Source of the DNA: Volvox africanus
Taxonomy: Eukaryota > Chlorophyta > Chlorophyceae > Chlamydomonadales > Volvocaceae
DNA length: 64,000 nucleotides
Assembly (NCBI GenBank): GCA_030268105.1
Contig: BSDZ01000089.1
Span: 434,001 to 498,000, forward strand
Reading direction: 5' to 3'
The notes beneath the pieces are model-generated. The model worked only from the letters and a program-made list of their open reading frames with translations, did not search any database and was not told the origin of the DNA. The translations under genes were made by a program, and so were the position numbers. How positions within the stretch are numbered: position 1 is the stretch's first letter; each line of letters starts with the position of its first letter. Shown in pieces: positions 36,975 through 48,662 of the stretch.

Positions 36975-39485
36975 TGAGAAAGAGGGTGAGAGAATGAGAG
37001 AGGCAGACGCATGCTGAGTAAGAGATGACTCACTGTCTCGTTTATGTTCATGTGCATGTCCTAGGGGATAATGCATATGTATCTGAGACAAAGCAAGGGC
37101 ACCAAATGCCCTTTTCGCACATTTTGTCTGGAATGCGCCTTCTCCTGCCAGACCCATGCCATGGTAAACTCTTCCAGTAATCTTTATGTGCTCAAAAGGG
37201 GATTCAGAAACGGATTCTGGAGTACCAAACTATATTCATTGGTCGCAAGATTTCAACTGCTCAGTCAAGTCAATACATGTTTTTTTCCCTATTTCTAATG
37301 TAACCAACAGAGCCCTTACGAGTCAACATGACTGTGCCGGGACTCGAGGGAGCGTCCGCGGACACCCGCGGATTGGACTTCTCTGTGCCCCCAAGCCCGC
37401 TCCAAGACTCCACAGCGCTTCAGCTGCGGTTGCTGCGACCCCAAGCGTTGATAGGGGCGGCCTGGGCAAAGCTGGCGGCGCTGCCAGACGTGTCAGCCGA
37501 GATCTCAAGGCTGAGGCGAGAGGAACCCTTCGAGTGAGACTTTTGAGGACAAACGTCACTCCTGATACTAGGCTTACAGCTATTAGGTGTTACATTGTGG
37601 GCGACTTGCCCTGAAAGGACAAGCATCGGGGGCCCTGACAGGGCCGAACCACGGCAGAACACGCGGCTTAGCCTGCCTGTCCTGTCCATCCTTATTTAGT
37701 ATGTCTCCTTCAACCTCGACCCAAAGAACTCTAGGAGACCAATTTTACCCCGAACCGCAGTATCACGTTGCCGGGCACGTTGCGCCAACCCTGTTGGCTG
37801 AGTGCTATGTTTGCTTAGACTGCCAACGCACTCACCAACTCTGCAGGGGCGCGGATTCCGTCATGAGCAGGCTGTGGATTGCCCGTGATGAGCCCGTGAT
37901 CGAGATTCGAGGCGCCGTGTACGCAATTCAGGCAATGGTTATGCCGGATGTGAAAGTCGACGATTGGTTCCGAAAGTACCAAGAGGTAGGAATGTGGCTG
38001 CGACTGTGTGACTGCATGCGCGGGTCAAGGTGTTGTGCAGCTGCTATCCAGGCTGGCGGGGACTCGAACGGTTAGGGTGGGGGCGTCTAAGTGCCACCAT
38101 CCTCGGACGTTGGTAGCAGATGACGCCACAGTTGGCGCACGTTTAATCTTGCCCTTCCCAGTCCGCCCTTCCCAGTCCACCCTGAGCCGCTTCCGCCTCC
38201 ACTCCACTCCACTCCGGTGAAGCTCCCCAGCTTCATGCACCTGGAGTCTTGATGCTTCGCCGCCTTGACCCCCTACCCCATTGATACTACGCCCCCGGGG
38301 CCTTCTGTTGGCATATTCCCGTGAACCCCGATCGACAGTCGCGGGATGCTACGGAGCGCTCCCAAATACTGTACGCCATGTCACAAACGCCAAATCGGAA
38401 ATCCATAAATGATATGCTCAAGGGGACGCTGGACCCTAAGGTGGTCCGTCTTCAGGATATCAAGACCATCCTGTTACAGGTAAGATGACGCCACCGAGAG
38501 CTGCAACTTCTGGACCTCCAGCCCTAACACATAATCCTACCCAACAACTCGAAACACCTCCTGAACATTCACTGCTGCTTCTCCTCACGACGCACTGCCG
38601 TGCCCCCCCCTTCTCGCCCAGGTACTGGATCTACCGTTTGACCACGCCCTCACCGGTCTGGTCGTTTGTGTTCCCTTATCCTTGTTGTATGTTAGGACCT
38701 TTATCTTTTTTGCCCCACATCACCAGAGAACCAACAGCGTAATGTTCATTTTTAGGGTAGAACTCGAAGCACACACCGTTCACTCAACTCTCGCCCTTTG
38801 GCTATTTCGCAGGTTGGCAACAGAGGCGGCTTCGCCTCCACCGTCACCTGGGAATTCCTGCTGGACAACACCCAAGCCCTGCTGAGCCGCTACGACTCGC
38901 TCCCCACTTACAGTCTGGGCAACACGATTACGAACCTGGCAACGGGCATCGTATCAGAGAAGCTGGCCGCACAGATTAAGGTGGGCACGGAAATCAGGAG
39001 ATCGAGCGCGGTTTCAAATCGCGGTTAATCCAGTTGTCAACCGAGGTTGTCGAATTGCGTCAGTAACGCCGTTCGACCTTGCTGGGGGATGGGGTAAGGG
39101 CTAAGGATGGGGTCTCGGTTACGATTACTACTATACTCTCGGGTATAATTATTACTGGATGTGGTGGTACGTCTGTGGGCAGCAACAGCGGAGGAACATG
39201 ACAGCTCACGGAAGCCGTTTCTCTGTGCGAATGTCTCTGATCCTTTCATCATCATCGTGGATCCATGTGAACTCGGAGGCCACTGAGCTAGGGCATACCA
39301 AGACGAATACCATGGCCTGGCCCCTTTGGATTTTCCAGGAATGGGCGAGAAACCAGGCAGACCTTCTAGGGGCAAACTTCACCACAACAGTGGACGAGAA
39401 TCTCAAGTCCAACCTCAAATGGCTGAGTTTGCCTGCGAAGCAAATGTGCGAATGGCTGGATAGCCAGGTGCCAGGATTGCCCTAA
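29056..39485 (+). CDS. Membrane-anchored M1 zinc aminopeptidase with Pro-rich stalk
   Basis: Exons: 29056-30007, 30318-30479, 30985-31079, 31331-31566, 32157-32315, 32687-32779, 33331-33583, 33925-34207, (possible exon from 34589), 34852-35141, 35516-35708, 36188-36282, 36756-36927, 37311-37533, 37871-37985, 38339-38479, 38813-38980, 39339-39485 (TAA stop). Phases agree throughout; about 1,258 aa without the uncertain exon. Type II topology: cytoplasmic N-terminus, one TM helix at about 101-125, then a Pro/Ser stalk (about 138-215) with SPPP and PPSP repeats like algal hydroxyproline-rich proteins. Catalytic set: GAMENYG (exon 5), HEISHQW (exon 6) and NEGFASYLE (exon 7), giving HEXXH-x18-E for zinc. 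Also PCFDEPRFK (exon 3), [13 protein letters not shown] (exon 10) and the C-terminal helical domain. It should cleave N-terminal residues outside the cell or in the secretory lumen. Candidate TGTAA at 39573-39577. Confidence 0.93.
36336..36358. repeat. GTACAC hexanucleotide microsatellite in an intron
   Basis: Four units of a GTACAC-type repeat lie in the aminopeptidase intron after the exon ending at 36282. Confidence 0.8.
36944..36971. repeat. GT dinucleotide microsatellite in an intron
   Basis: About 14 GT units lie just after the donor of the aminopeptidase exon ending at 36927. Confidence 0.9.
37586..37670. repeat. Dispersed repeat, copy 2
   Basis: This partner of 645-741 lies wholly inside the aminopeptidase intron 37534-37870. 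It has the same order of blocks, GGTGTTACATTGTG, CATCGGGGGCCCTGAC and GGGCCGAACCACGGCAG. An intronic position fits a transposed element tolerated by splicing. Confidence 0.6.
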
Positions 39486-42009
39486 CACGGCTTATGCCGG
39501 CGTCCAACTATCAGTCTGTCCGGACGAAGGCCTGATAAAAATCGGCTGGCTGGGTCCTTGGATGACCGATTATGTAACGGCTGTCGGTAGTCATAGATAT
39601 AGGTGGCTGGCTCAGATGGGCGAAATTGGTTATCGCCACGCCTTGTTACTGGTACCAGCAGCAGCCATAATGGCGGCGGAAGAGGGGGGGGTAGTCCACT
39701 GCTGGCTGCTGAAGGCAATAGCAGGATGCGACAAGGAGTGTAGAAGTGTTCTGCGGCGGTATTTCTTCAGGGAGGCATTGCGCAGAGGGGACGCGCACTA
39801 CACGCCTGAGTGGTCAAGCATCTGGGCACTGGCTTTACGTGGGATGAAAATGCTGGAGTCAGTATGCAGCGATGTTGGAACCAAATAAAGTCTGTTAACG
39901 TCCAGATGAATAATGTTTAATGTGCTTGGTGCTCGGGTAGGGTGCGCCGTTTTTATAACCTTGCTCGTTGCGTGCCAGGAGCAAGCGGATGGCTGGGACT
40001 AGAAAGAGGTCAGAAGTTTCTCTGCACCACGGTGTGTGTTGGTTTGCAGCAGAGCGTGCGAAGGAACCTTCTGATAGGTGTGGGGAACTACTGACTAGGT
40101 ATATACAAAGCGATTGGAGTTCATTCAATTCCAAAATACCATGTTACTGATTTAGCTTACAGGCAGGTGTAAGAACCTCCCAAGTGTAAGGGGACACGCT
40201 CGGCCTTGTCCATACTATCCCTGGTAAACCTGGGGGGGACAGAGATGTCGTGGACATATCATAACTAAGTGCCGGTCGCTTTGTTTAGGATGAAATCGCC
40301 CAAGGATGCTACTGGCTGATGCATTGGCCTGGTACTATTGCATAATCTATGGAAGTATCCATCGGTCACTGGTCACCGACCAGCACACGCCTTGTCAGTG
40401 AGTATGGCATTAAGGCGGAGAGTGAGATCGAAGTGCGCATTTGGGGTTGGGCACGGCTTCAGTGTGCACTGGGCACTCGTTGGGCATTCAGAGTGTGAAG
40501 AGTCTTGACTGCGTAAGAGACTTGTCCAGCGTTCGTCACGGACATGCGCAATGCTTAAATTAGGACATAAGTATGTTAGTGGTGACGGTGTTATGTCGTG
40601 ACACGGGAATGCTGTGTGCGAAAATTATGTCACCTTGCCTTACTTGTTTTGGGACGAATCCGAAACGGTTTTACAGCACACGTCCTCACAACAAGCATTT
40701 CTTCTAGGACTTGGTTACATCCCAGCGGAACGTGACATTCCCCCTTGACGAGGAGCTCCCAAATCACTGACGTGCATGACGCCAGGCCCTGGCTTGGTGA
40801 TTGTTGTCCCCATTGCTAGGAATGAAATACTAAAGCATATTGATCAAATACTTACTAAAATGTATCTATTTGATCCAATCCCACAGCCTCAAAACCAACC
40901 CAAGCGCGCCACGAACCATAAAGTCTCTGCTCACCGTAAGGCGTAAACTAACGGCGGGAACCGGTGTGCTGCCCATACCTGCTTGGCAACGTACGCATCG
41001 TACGGCCCAACCTAGCGCTTCATCACGAGCTCGCGCAAGCTGGTGCTACATAGCTCACAGCTCTAACTTCTATTGCCGTGTGAATTATTGATCACAGCGG
41101 CACAAGCAATTCCTATGCGTCTGAAAATATCTTCCGTAATAGGCCCAGCGAGATTACGGATACATGGTGCAGAATTTTTTTATAAACTTGCCTAATCATG
41201 GAATTGCTTCCCATATTTTATAAATGATAGACCTCTCCGTTTTCCTAATGAGACGCCACTCTGACCCATGGGTCAGCTTCTGCGTGTATATAAGACGATA
41301 TTGTTAGTATCCATGGGTATAGGGTATGAAAGGATAAAGTACGGTTTTAGATCGATCGATGGACATTTTATTTTTGAGTCGACGGCATCCAATTTGCGAC
41401 AGCCAATACGTTTTAGTGTAATCCCGGTACAAGAAGTTGGATGTCTGGTGTGACAGAGGGGTCGCCTAGCTGTTCGGGATAGCTATATTGGCGACCTCCG
41501 ACTCATGGGCACGTGCCGTAGGGCACGTGGTGCAAGGGTTACTCCTTATAGATTACATTATAGTAGTAATACAAAGAAAGAAGAAGAAGTAGAAGTTGTC
41601 TGTCTCAATAATCCAGGCGCCTTTAATAGCGTTGCCTGGCTCGGAGGGGGCCTTACGTCTATTCAAAACTCGCGCACATTCTACAACTGACACCGTTGTA
41701 CGAATGCTTGCACGCCAGTAGTCCCATGCGACTTGTCCAAGTTCTATGCGTTAGATTTATAATAACTAATCTATTATAACGCAATTAAGTTATTGTCATA
41801 AAAGCCAAATACGACAAATCAGTTTCACTCGTTCTGGCGCTTCTGCGCCATTCGCCCGGTTACATCTGGCATGGCCCGACGCATGGTGGGACGGAAACGA
41901 AAATAGGAGGATTTTGACGAGGAAAGGACGGGGTCGCAGTTTTAATTCTCAACAGAGCAGCAAAGTCTCCACAAACGTCTTATGAGATTGTGCTTTCGGT
42001 TTGTAAACG
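39486..42009. other. Intergenic region downstream of the aminopeptidase
   Basis: It begins with the aminopeptidase 3' UTR. The rest has no supportable gene. A possible hairpin lies at 41460-41496, and composition becomes more AT-rich toward the insert at about 42010. Confidence 0.5.
41460..41496. repeat. Imperfect inverted repeat (hairpin)
   Basis: GGTCGCC-TAGCT pairs with AGCTA-(4-nt bulge)-GGCGACC around a 9-nt loop, a 12-bp interrupted stem. A direct repeat of GGGCACGTG (about 41507 and 41520) follows. Possibly the end of a small element; too little to name it. Confidence 0.5.
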
Positions 42010-42047
42010 CAGCTGAATTGGTAGATTATGAAAATTTGGTCAATATT

Positions 42048-42365
42048 TTAGCACCTGATGATTTTATTTACACCAGATTTTGTAATTTTATCGTTAACTT
42101 TATCTGGTATTTTTACACCGTTAATTTTAAGAATACCTAATACTGTTTCCGCTTCTGAAATAATAAAAGTTTTTTTGCATGTAAAAAACTCCTCCATGAT
42201 ACTTTCAGTGTTATTATGCGGTACCCACAAATAATCAGGACCTAAATATTCTAATACCTTTTCGCCAAAAATATCGTTTGGTAAATATATTTTTTTAAAT
42301 GGCTCCTCAAACGAGTACTTTTTTTACTAATTCCGGTAATCAAACAATAATTATTTGCATCCGAT
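42048..42365 (-). pseudogene. Bacterial hypothetical protein remnant
   Basis: The intact part (42048-42311) reads FKKIYLPNDIFGEKVLEYLG through to a TAG-type end after GVNKIIRC, in a compact, AT-rich bacterial codon style. Upstream, a similar-looking frame (ISDANNYCLITGIS) connects only across a run of seven A near 42318-42325, where one base seems lost. The arrangement of a short N-terminal Asp-containing strand and a later ISEAE segment vaguely recalls small PIN-like proteins, but this is a guess. No function is assigned. Confidence 0.5.
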
Positions 42366-42430
42366 ATAATTTAAACTAATTATGCACATAATTCCACTCT
42401 TTTACACCTGATTTAAGTGCACTCATATAG

Positions 42431-42802
42431 CTAAGCCGATTGAGTTAATTGCATAGCAAAGGTTATTGCATTCAAGAAATCATCAAATCGTTTAATTACT
42501 TTTCGTAAGTTACGCTTAAAATTTGCCTAGAACTTCTCTATGGGATTTAAATCAGGAGAATAAGGAGGTAAGTAAATTTATCGGCAATCATATTGTGCTA
42601 CTATATCATATAGCTCTTGATCTTTATGAACACTTGCATTGCCAAGTATTATAACTTGTTTAGGCTTTAGATTCGGGCACAATAGTTGTTCAAACCAAGA
42701 TGTAAAAAGTGATTTCGTAGTATTACCCTCATATTCAAAAGGAGCTATAATCTCTTTTGGCCCAATATTATATTACCCACCAATTAAATAGGCGACATAG
42801 CT
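42431..42802 (-). mobile_element. IS630-family transposase relic with nonsense mutations
   Basis: About 120 minus-strand codons stay in one frame and show the IS630/Tc1-like C-terminal core: KPKQVIILGNASVHK followed by IYLPPYSPDLNPIEKF, where the closing Glu of the DDE triad sits in NPIE. Three premature stops interrupt it: TAA after LIGG, TAA just before IYLPPYSP, and TAG where EKFW is expected. The usual catalytic Asp before NAS is Gly. The N-terminal half is absent. It is a dead element of bacterial origin, decayed by point mutation. Confidence 0.85.
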
Positions 42803-42805
42803 ATT

Positions 42806-43764
42806 GCCAAGAAGGAAGGAATTTTGTTCGGATACTCAGGTATGCCTGGTGACCATGCTGAGCGCATATCGCCACCACGATACAAGTTTCTGGTGAGAGA
42901 AATGGACTTTCGTGCGTTAGCAAGACCGTATCCTGCCATCTGACCTGAAGTGCTAAAACCCTCAACCGCCCCTCGCAGACCTATCCTGCTAGGCCAATCA
43001 TTATGCTACCGACACAGCGCGAAATTGCGCCAGAGCGTATTCAAGCTCTCTCAACATACAGCATTGTGAAGAACCCGATATCCAACCGATAACGCCATGC
43101 CCAATACTGCAACCAGCAACGCCAATTTGCAGTCTCTGTGCCGCTGATGCTCACATTTTCCTCTCCCACACGTTTAACGGATCCGGGAGTTCGCGCACAC
43201 TCTGCCTCTCTTTGGCGTTTCAAATCAGGGATCAGTCCCACGCATCATGGCTCCGGAAAGCTTGGCGTTATGGGAAAGCCTGCCTTGCAGCAAAGGAAGC
43301 TCAAATACAAACTGGAAAACTGGCATGAAGCCGAAGACCCAGCGAAATACGGAATAATTTCGTATACTTGTACAGTTCCTCAGATACGTACGCCACGGCC
43401 TTTGTGCCATTGCTAGGCTTGCCTTGCGAGTGAGACAAAGTTCAAGAAAGCGCCCATAATTAATGTACCAAATTACAACAACAAATCGCAATTACAGACT
43501 CGAAAGAGGCCCCTTATTCATACAATAGCTGTCCCGGTCCCCGGCAAGCTAAAGTCAACCTGCAAATTTTGCATCGCGCATTGACTGGATGGCACATACC
43601 AGAATCCCCGGCGCACAGCTCTATGCCATGCCTATTCCTTAGGCAACAATGCAAACCCAGTGCAGCTAGGGCCCTTTGCTCTAGCCTATCCCTAAACAAA
43701 CACGAGCTATACGTGTTATAGCCCGACCACCCGGTGAGGCAGGCTGGGGTTTACCCCAGGGCAG
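42806..43764. other. Intergenic region between insert 2 and the ABHD18-like gene
   Basis: No gene supported. The right part should be the 3' UTR of the minus-strand ABHD18-like gene; TGTAA on that strand occurs at 43492-43496 and 43473-43477. Confidence 0.5.
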
Positions 43765-46700
43765 TTACCCTGCGACTGATGGCGGGGGCCTGGCCACTCG
43801 CGCCAGCGAGTCCCGTATTGCCTCCCGGAAGGCTTCCTGATGCATCAGGAAAGAGCTGACATGGCCTCCGGTCACCATCCGTAGCTCGCTACCCTGCCAA
43901 TAGCGGTGCAACTGCTGCACGCTCTCGGAGCTCACGTACGCGTCGTCTTGGGCCGCAACAATGATGGCCGCGTCGGTCCGCTTTGGGCTGCGCGTGGAAT
44001 ACCCCGTGGAGAAGCGGCGCAGCAGTGGCCCACCCGGCAAGCCACGAGCCGCAGCACAGCATCACACGATGTGCGGAAACGAATTGGATCAGCAGCACAG
44101 CAAGGCACATCCAAGCACATTCGGACCGTAAAAGGGTGTCAGGGACAACCGGGGCTCAAGATGAAAAAAGGCATGTGATAAAGTGGGCATGAAGGCATAT
44201 CATTCTGGCAAATTGTTCGTCATGCAACGGCGCTTCACGACGCTGATCCTCAGGAACTCACCAGGGGTACCTCGTTATGTCCGTGTAAGTCTCCAGCACT
44301 TGCTTGAGCCGTGAGGCCGTATCCGGCCGGTCCAGCCAGCGGTCGCCTGCCCTTAGCTGCTTCACTGCACGGGCCAGATCACCCAACAGCCGCCGGCCTA
44401 TCGCAGTGCCGCTGCCTTCGCTACTACTGACATTACTCTCGCCGTTAATGCCAGCGGTGCCGGAGCTGCCACCCACGCCTGTTAGCCTGTTAGCTGCATC
44501 CCCCCAAACGGAGTGTTGTTGCTGAAGTGACGATGAATGAAAAGGCATATCTGACTGATGGAGCGATGGGCGCGGCCGGAGACTGTCGGGAGGCGGGGCA
44601 GCGCCGGCGTCGACCACTGCCGTTGCACAGGCGGCCATGTGTGTGTGGTGCTGGTGGGCATGTTGCTGCTCGGAGTGCGGGCGCAGTTGCTGGTCATCCT
44701 CACATCCGGAACACGTAGCGGCAGGCGAATTCGAATTCGGCGCTTGTGAATGCGGGATAAGACCAGAGAAGGGACCCGCATAATCGTCGACCGAGGAAGC
44801 CACAGTGGCGCCTGATACCACCATTCCGGCGGCGGTCGGGGCCCCCCCACCAACGCGACTGACCTCCTGCCCTTGCTGCGGATGTCGCAATGGCACCACG
44901 CCTTGCGTAACGGGCCCAGCCACGGTGCCATCACCTCTTCGGACGCCATCACCACCACTGCCCCACAGGAATGCCCGCGCTAGGCCACTCTGCAGGTCCA
45001 TAACACTGATAAATGGCAGCCCACTGCGAGATGCACTGCCGTCACGAGTACCTACAACAGAAACGTCGGCTTCCCGAGGATTTAGCGCACGAGCTGTGGC
45101 TGCTGTTGTGGATGTGCTGGTGTCGCTGCAGCCGCCGCCGGGTATAGCTTTACCCACAGACCCAACTCCGGGTTCTGTACCCGGTCCCGTTTCCAGTCCC
45201 GTCGTTAGATGTCGCCTTTCTCCTCGCACTTCCAGGTCAGCCAACGCATAGGTGGCCTCCCGCATGAGCGCTACCGCCTTCGCCCGGCCCTGGCAGGAAG
45301 CCTCCGAGGTGCAGCTCCCCACTACCTCTGCTGATGCCGCCGCCGCCGCCGCTGGTGGGATCTCTATCCTCACCGCCCGGCCGGCTGCCATCACCACCTG
45401 CGTTGGGCAACGCACGCGTTTACCCGGCCGATCGAAGTCCAGAAGGGGTGAGACAGTAAGGCGTCCGGCGACAAGTGAACCCTCCTACGGCAAGCTAGTA
45501 ATCAAGTAACGACCACGCACCTGCGTAATGCGGTTGTTGTTTTCATCCACTTCCTTCAGCAGGGGCTCCCAGGCCATGGCGGCCTGAAGGGTTGAGCCAG
45601 TTGCCAGGCAACGCGAGAGGCAGACAGGGACGAACGGCAGCTGTTGGATAGACGCTGAATGTTACCTTGAGGTAACTTCGAAGGACTTAGCGGCTAGAGG
45701 TCGGGGATGTCAGCACTGGCGCCTGGCGACAAACGGCCGTCAAAGAGCCGGCGCCATAAAAAAAACAGTTGTCATATTTGATCACAAACCGCCGCTATCT
45801 TCCGTGGAAAGGGTAGCTCCGCCCTTCTTACTACGGCATACCGGCCAGCCCAAATAAATAGGCAGGAACCTGAACCTACCCGCATAGCGCCGTCGCAATA
45901 GGCCACAGCAGCAGAACGCGGCGCCAGCAGTGGCGTGACTGCCACGTCACCCGGGAACAGAGCTGCCGTCATACTGGCATGCACGCCCCCCATAGACAGA
46001 CCGCACATGCCTGCGGGTGCAGCAGCAACAGCAGCAGCAGTACGTTTGCGGCAGCTGATCGTAGGCCGTAGAGGCTCAGGGCTGCCTCCCAACAGACGCC
46101 GGCGGTGCGGGTTCCCCTTCAATGCATGCACAGTTCTCATCGGGTCCAGGGTGTACGAACACATCCCAATCCGCCCCACGATAGAAGTTTCCGAATTCAC
46201 TGCACCACCATGCCATCCACATTCTCTTTTTCCACCCACCTTGATGCCTGGCCTGAGTGTCTAACCCATATAATTTTGTATGTATAACGCCGAATTTGCT
46301 TCATCCCCTCACCTCATGTGGGTCCTTCGCCTCTGTCCCGCTCCCAAACTGTACCCTGTACCCACCTAGCGCCCCGTATCCTTCCTCCTGTAGCCAGTGC
46401 AGCAGGTTCAGACCCTCCGCGATGGTGGCCCAGCCGAGAGTGAGCAGGTCCGACACGCGGAGCAGCTTGGAGCCACGCTGTGCCGCTGGCCGCCGTGCAC
46501 CGTAAAAGGGACTCTCCAGAACCAGCGCACATACATTCTGAAGAAGAAGAGCAATGAAGAAGAAGAGGAAGAAGAGCAATGAATGGGAAAGAAGAGCAAT
46601 GAATGGTGTCGAGAAGCTACAACAGCACAGTATACACTGCAGCAGGTAAGCTGGTGGCCCAACCCGCACCCACGAGAGACAGTTCCACCCAAGTGAACTT

Positions 46701-47862
46701 CCATTCATGAGGATTTATACGCAAGCTGATGGGCCCTGGAGCATAGACTCGAGGAAGCTGGCGGCACAAGATAGGCCGCATAACTGCCCCGATAATCGAC
46801 CGCCATGCAGTCATCTAGGTTTGCGGCCCTCTGACCCTCTCTCTCCCTATCTCTCAGCCAGCAACCCTCCCTCACGTCTTTGAGGAGCGGAAAACCCAGC
46901 CGGAGCCTCCGGCCGAACGTCTGGTCCCCAGTAGCTGCCAAGTGCACCACGCACGCTGGGGCGTCGGCAGATTTCGCACGAGCAGCGGCATGGGAAGGAT
47001 AGAGTGAGTGCGCTCCAGCTACAGAATCCGCGCTGCCTGCAGCCGCGGCACCCGAGAACTCCGCTGCCGTGAAGTTATGCATTGGGTTGTGCTTCGTAGC
47101 GATGGAACTTTGTGCTGCGGGGCTGGGATTGAAAGGTTTGAGATGCGCCGGCATGAGCAGTTGCACGCGGCCAGTACGGCTCTCCGGGGGCAACGCATCG
47201 AAGACCCGTTGAAGGCATGGCGTCCTGCAGAGTGGGTGATGGAGGGTAGGAAGACGAGTCTTTTCGTTAGCATGCGCGGCGGAAAGCATCCTTCTCCAGC
47301 TGCAAAGCGCTGGGCAACCTTTACTGCGTCTGTTCTCACAGCCATCATACGCACAAGTGGAAAGTATAGCACCAGCACGCAGCCTTAACTCCCTAATCCA
47401 TGCCATCTCGCCAGTCTCCTCTTGCACTGCCCAGTTACCGGAAAGTGCCCTCGTACAGCAGGTAGTCTGTGCCATTGCGTCTTCCACGCTCCAATAGCCG
47501 CCAGGACAGCTGCAGATTACAAGGCAGATTAAGACATTGCACGATACCTCTTGCAAATTTCTTCATGCTGTCCGGAAGGTCAGAACCTCATAACATACCT
47601 TGATGCTTGAAGGTGGTCCCGCTATGAGGTGTCGAAGGTCCTCTTCATAATTAATGACGCTGAGGTTACCCCATCCAGCTGGGAAAAATGGGCCATTCAA
47701 AGCACCGATGCGTGCGTAGAAATGGTCGAGAGGACCAGCTGAAGCAGCAGCGGTTGCGGAAGCTAAATTTGAAAGCACGCTTTGGAGTTCAAGTTTATTT
47801 GGAGAAACAGCGCGAAAGAGTGTCTCGATGTACCGAGTTGGGTAGCCTAACGAGGAGCTCAT
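43765..47862 (-). CDS. ABHD18-type (DUF2048) alpha/beta hydrolase with large insertion
   Basis: Exons in transcript order: 47862-47599, 47509-47439, 47224-46876, 46537-46366, 46010-45880, 45583-45521, 45397-44262, 43987-43765 (TAA stop); phases all agree, 802 aa. Family blocks: IGALNGPFFPAGWGN (exon 1), YLLYEGTFRTPC (exons 2-3), VVHLAATGDQTFGRRLRL (exon 3), LVLESPFYGARRP, LRVSDLLTLGWATIAEGL and LHWLQEEGYGALG (exon 4). The nucleophile elbow is GMCGLSMGG (exon 5), the probable acid VAAQDDAYV and the probable His TGGHVSSF (exon 8), so the triad looks complete. Human ABHD18 is reported to act on mitochondrial lipids, and plant members are uncharacterised; the substrate here is unknown. Exon 7 adds about 379 mostly low-complexity residues between nucleophile and acid that family members lack. 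Its ends match splice phases, so it is expressed unless skipped. Confidence 0.9.
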
Positions 47863-48662
47863 GATTGTAGGCCAAAGGCATACTGCTTTCAATCATGCAG
47901 GACGCGCCTCCGGTATTATAACTGTTCAAGACGCGACTCCGCTGTCTTTGACAACTTTACCTCTATGGCTTTTATTCACGTTCCAGGCCGGATGCCTAAG
48001 GCAGTACGCCGTACCTGTACGGTAACATAAATATCGTTCTATCGCACTATCAGATTCACCAGATACCGCATAACCGCATTCATCTTGCATGTCATTCTTG
48101 TGGGCAGGTCTTGATAGGCTCAGTCGCATTGCACCATATAAGGACACGTTAATAAACCCATGAAGCCCCTTCCTCACCGTTCCCCACGACCTTCCCCAGA
48201 CCAGCCAGATGAAGTCCCCGTTCATTACACGCCCATGTAGGTCAACCCATAAGGATTCTTTCGCAGCGCCATTTTATGCAAGACAGTACTTGTCACTTAT
48301 CAGGCACGCGGCGGCTCGCTGAAGCTTGCTCGAACGACATAATTGTTTTGACCTCTTCGTCGTGCTCTTTGTGTTGCACATCGTTATCATTCCTGCAAGC
48401 ATGGTTGTTGTGCACGTGCAGAAGTCGGAAGCTTTGCATGCACGTTCGCTTAGCTGCGCATGCTGTGTGCTGTGCCGTACTGGCGCTACTAACTTCAGGT
48501 TTCCTAAATGAATGCAAGTGATGTTGGTCTTGTAACTTTTACGGTCGCTTTGCATCTTAAGGGCTGTGTTGTTTTGAAACAGCTGTTATTTGCAAGTCTC
48601 AAACCAGTTGCTTATGGTAGTGTGTTCCTTGTTATGCTGCGACATCAAATTAGGCAGCTAAG
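47863..48662. promoter_or_regulatory. Divergent intergenic region between ABHD18-like and golgin genes
   Basis: About 800 bp separate the two start codons, 47862 on the minus strand and 48663 on the plus strand, so both promoters lie here. I recognise no specific regulatory element, and the open frames inside (for example 47926-48225) have no family support. Confidence 0.5.

Larger units (their letters stand above)
42010..42805. other. Second rickettsial-type AT-rich insert
   Basis: A sharp AT-rich block flanked by GC-richer algal sequence, with two bacterial remnants on the minus strand: a hypothetical ORF and an IS630-type transposase. It lies about 21.6 kb from the first insert and shares no obvious sequence with it, so it was probably acquired separately or split by rearrangement. 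Confidence 0.8.

Noticed and set aside
41460..41496. tRNA-like fold
   Set aside because: A single interrupted stem without D, anticodon and T-arm features; no tRNA consensus boxes.
44258..45415. 385-codon frame as a separate intronless gene
   Set aside because: It sits between the nucleophile and the Asp/His exons of the ABHD18-like gene, and its splice phases match both neighbours, so it is one internal exon.
46705..47556. 283-codon single open frame on the minus strand as a gene of its own
   Set aside because: Only 46876-47224 belongs to the ABHD18-like protein. The rest runs through introns that have proper donors and acceptors and restore family sequence when removed.
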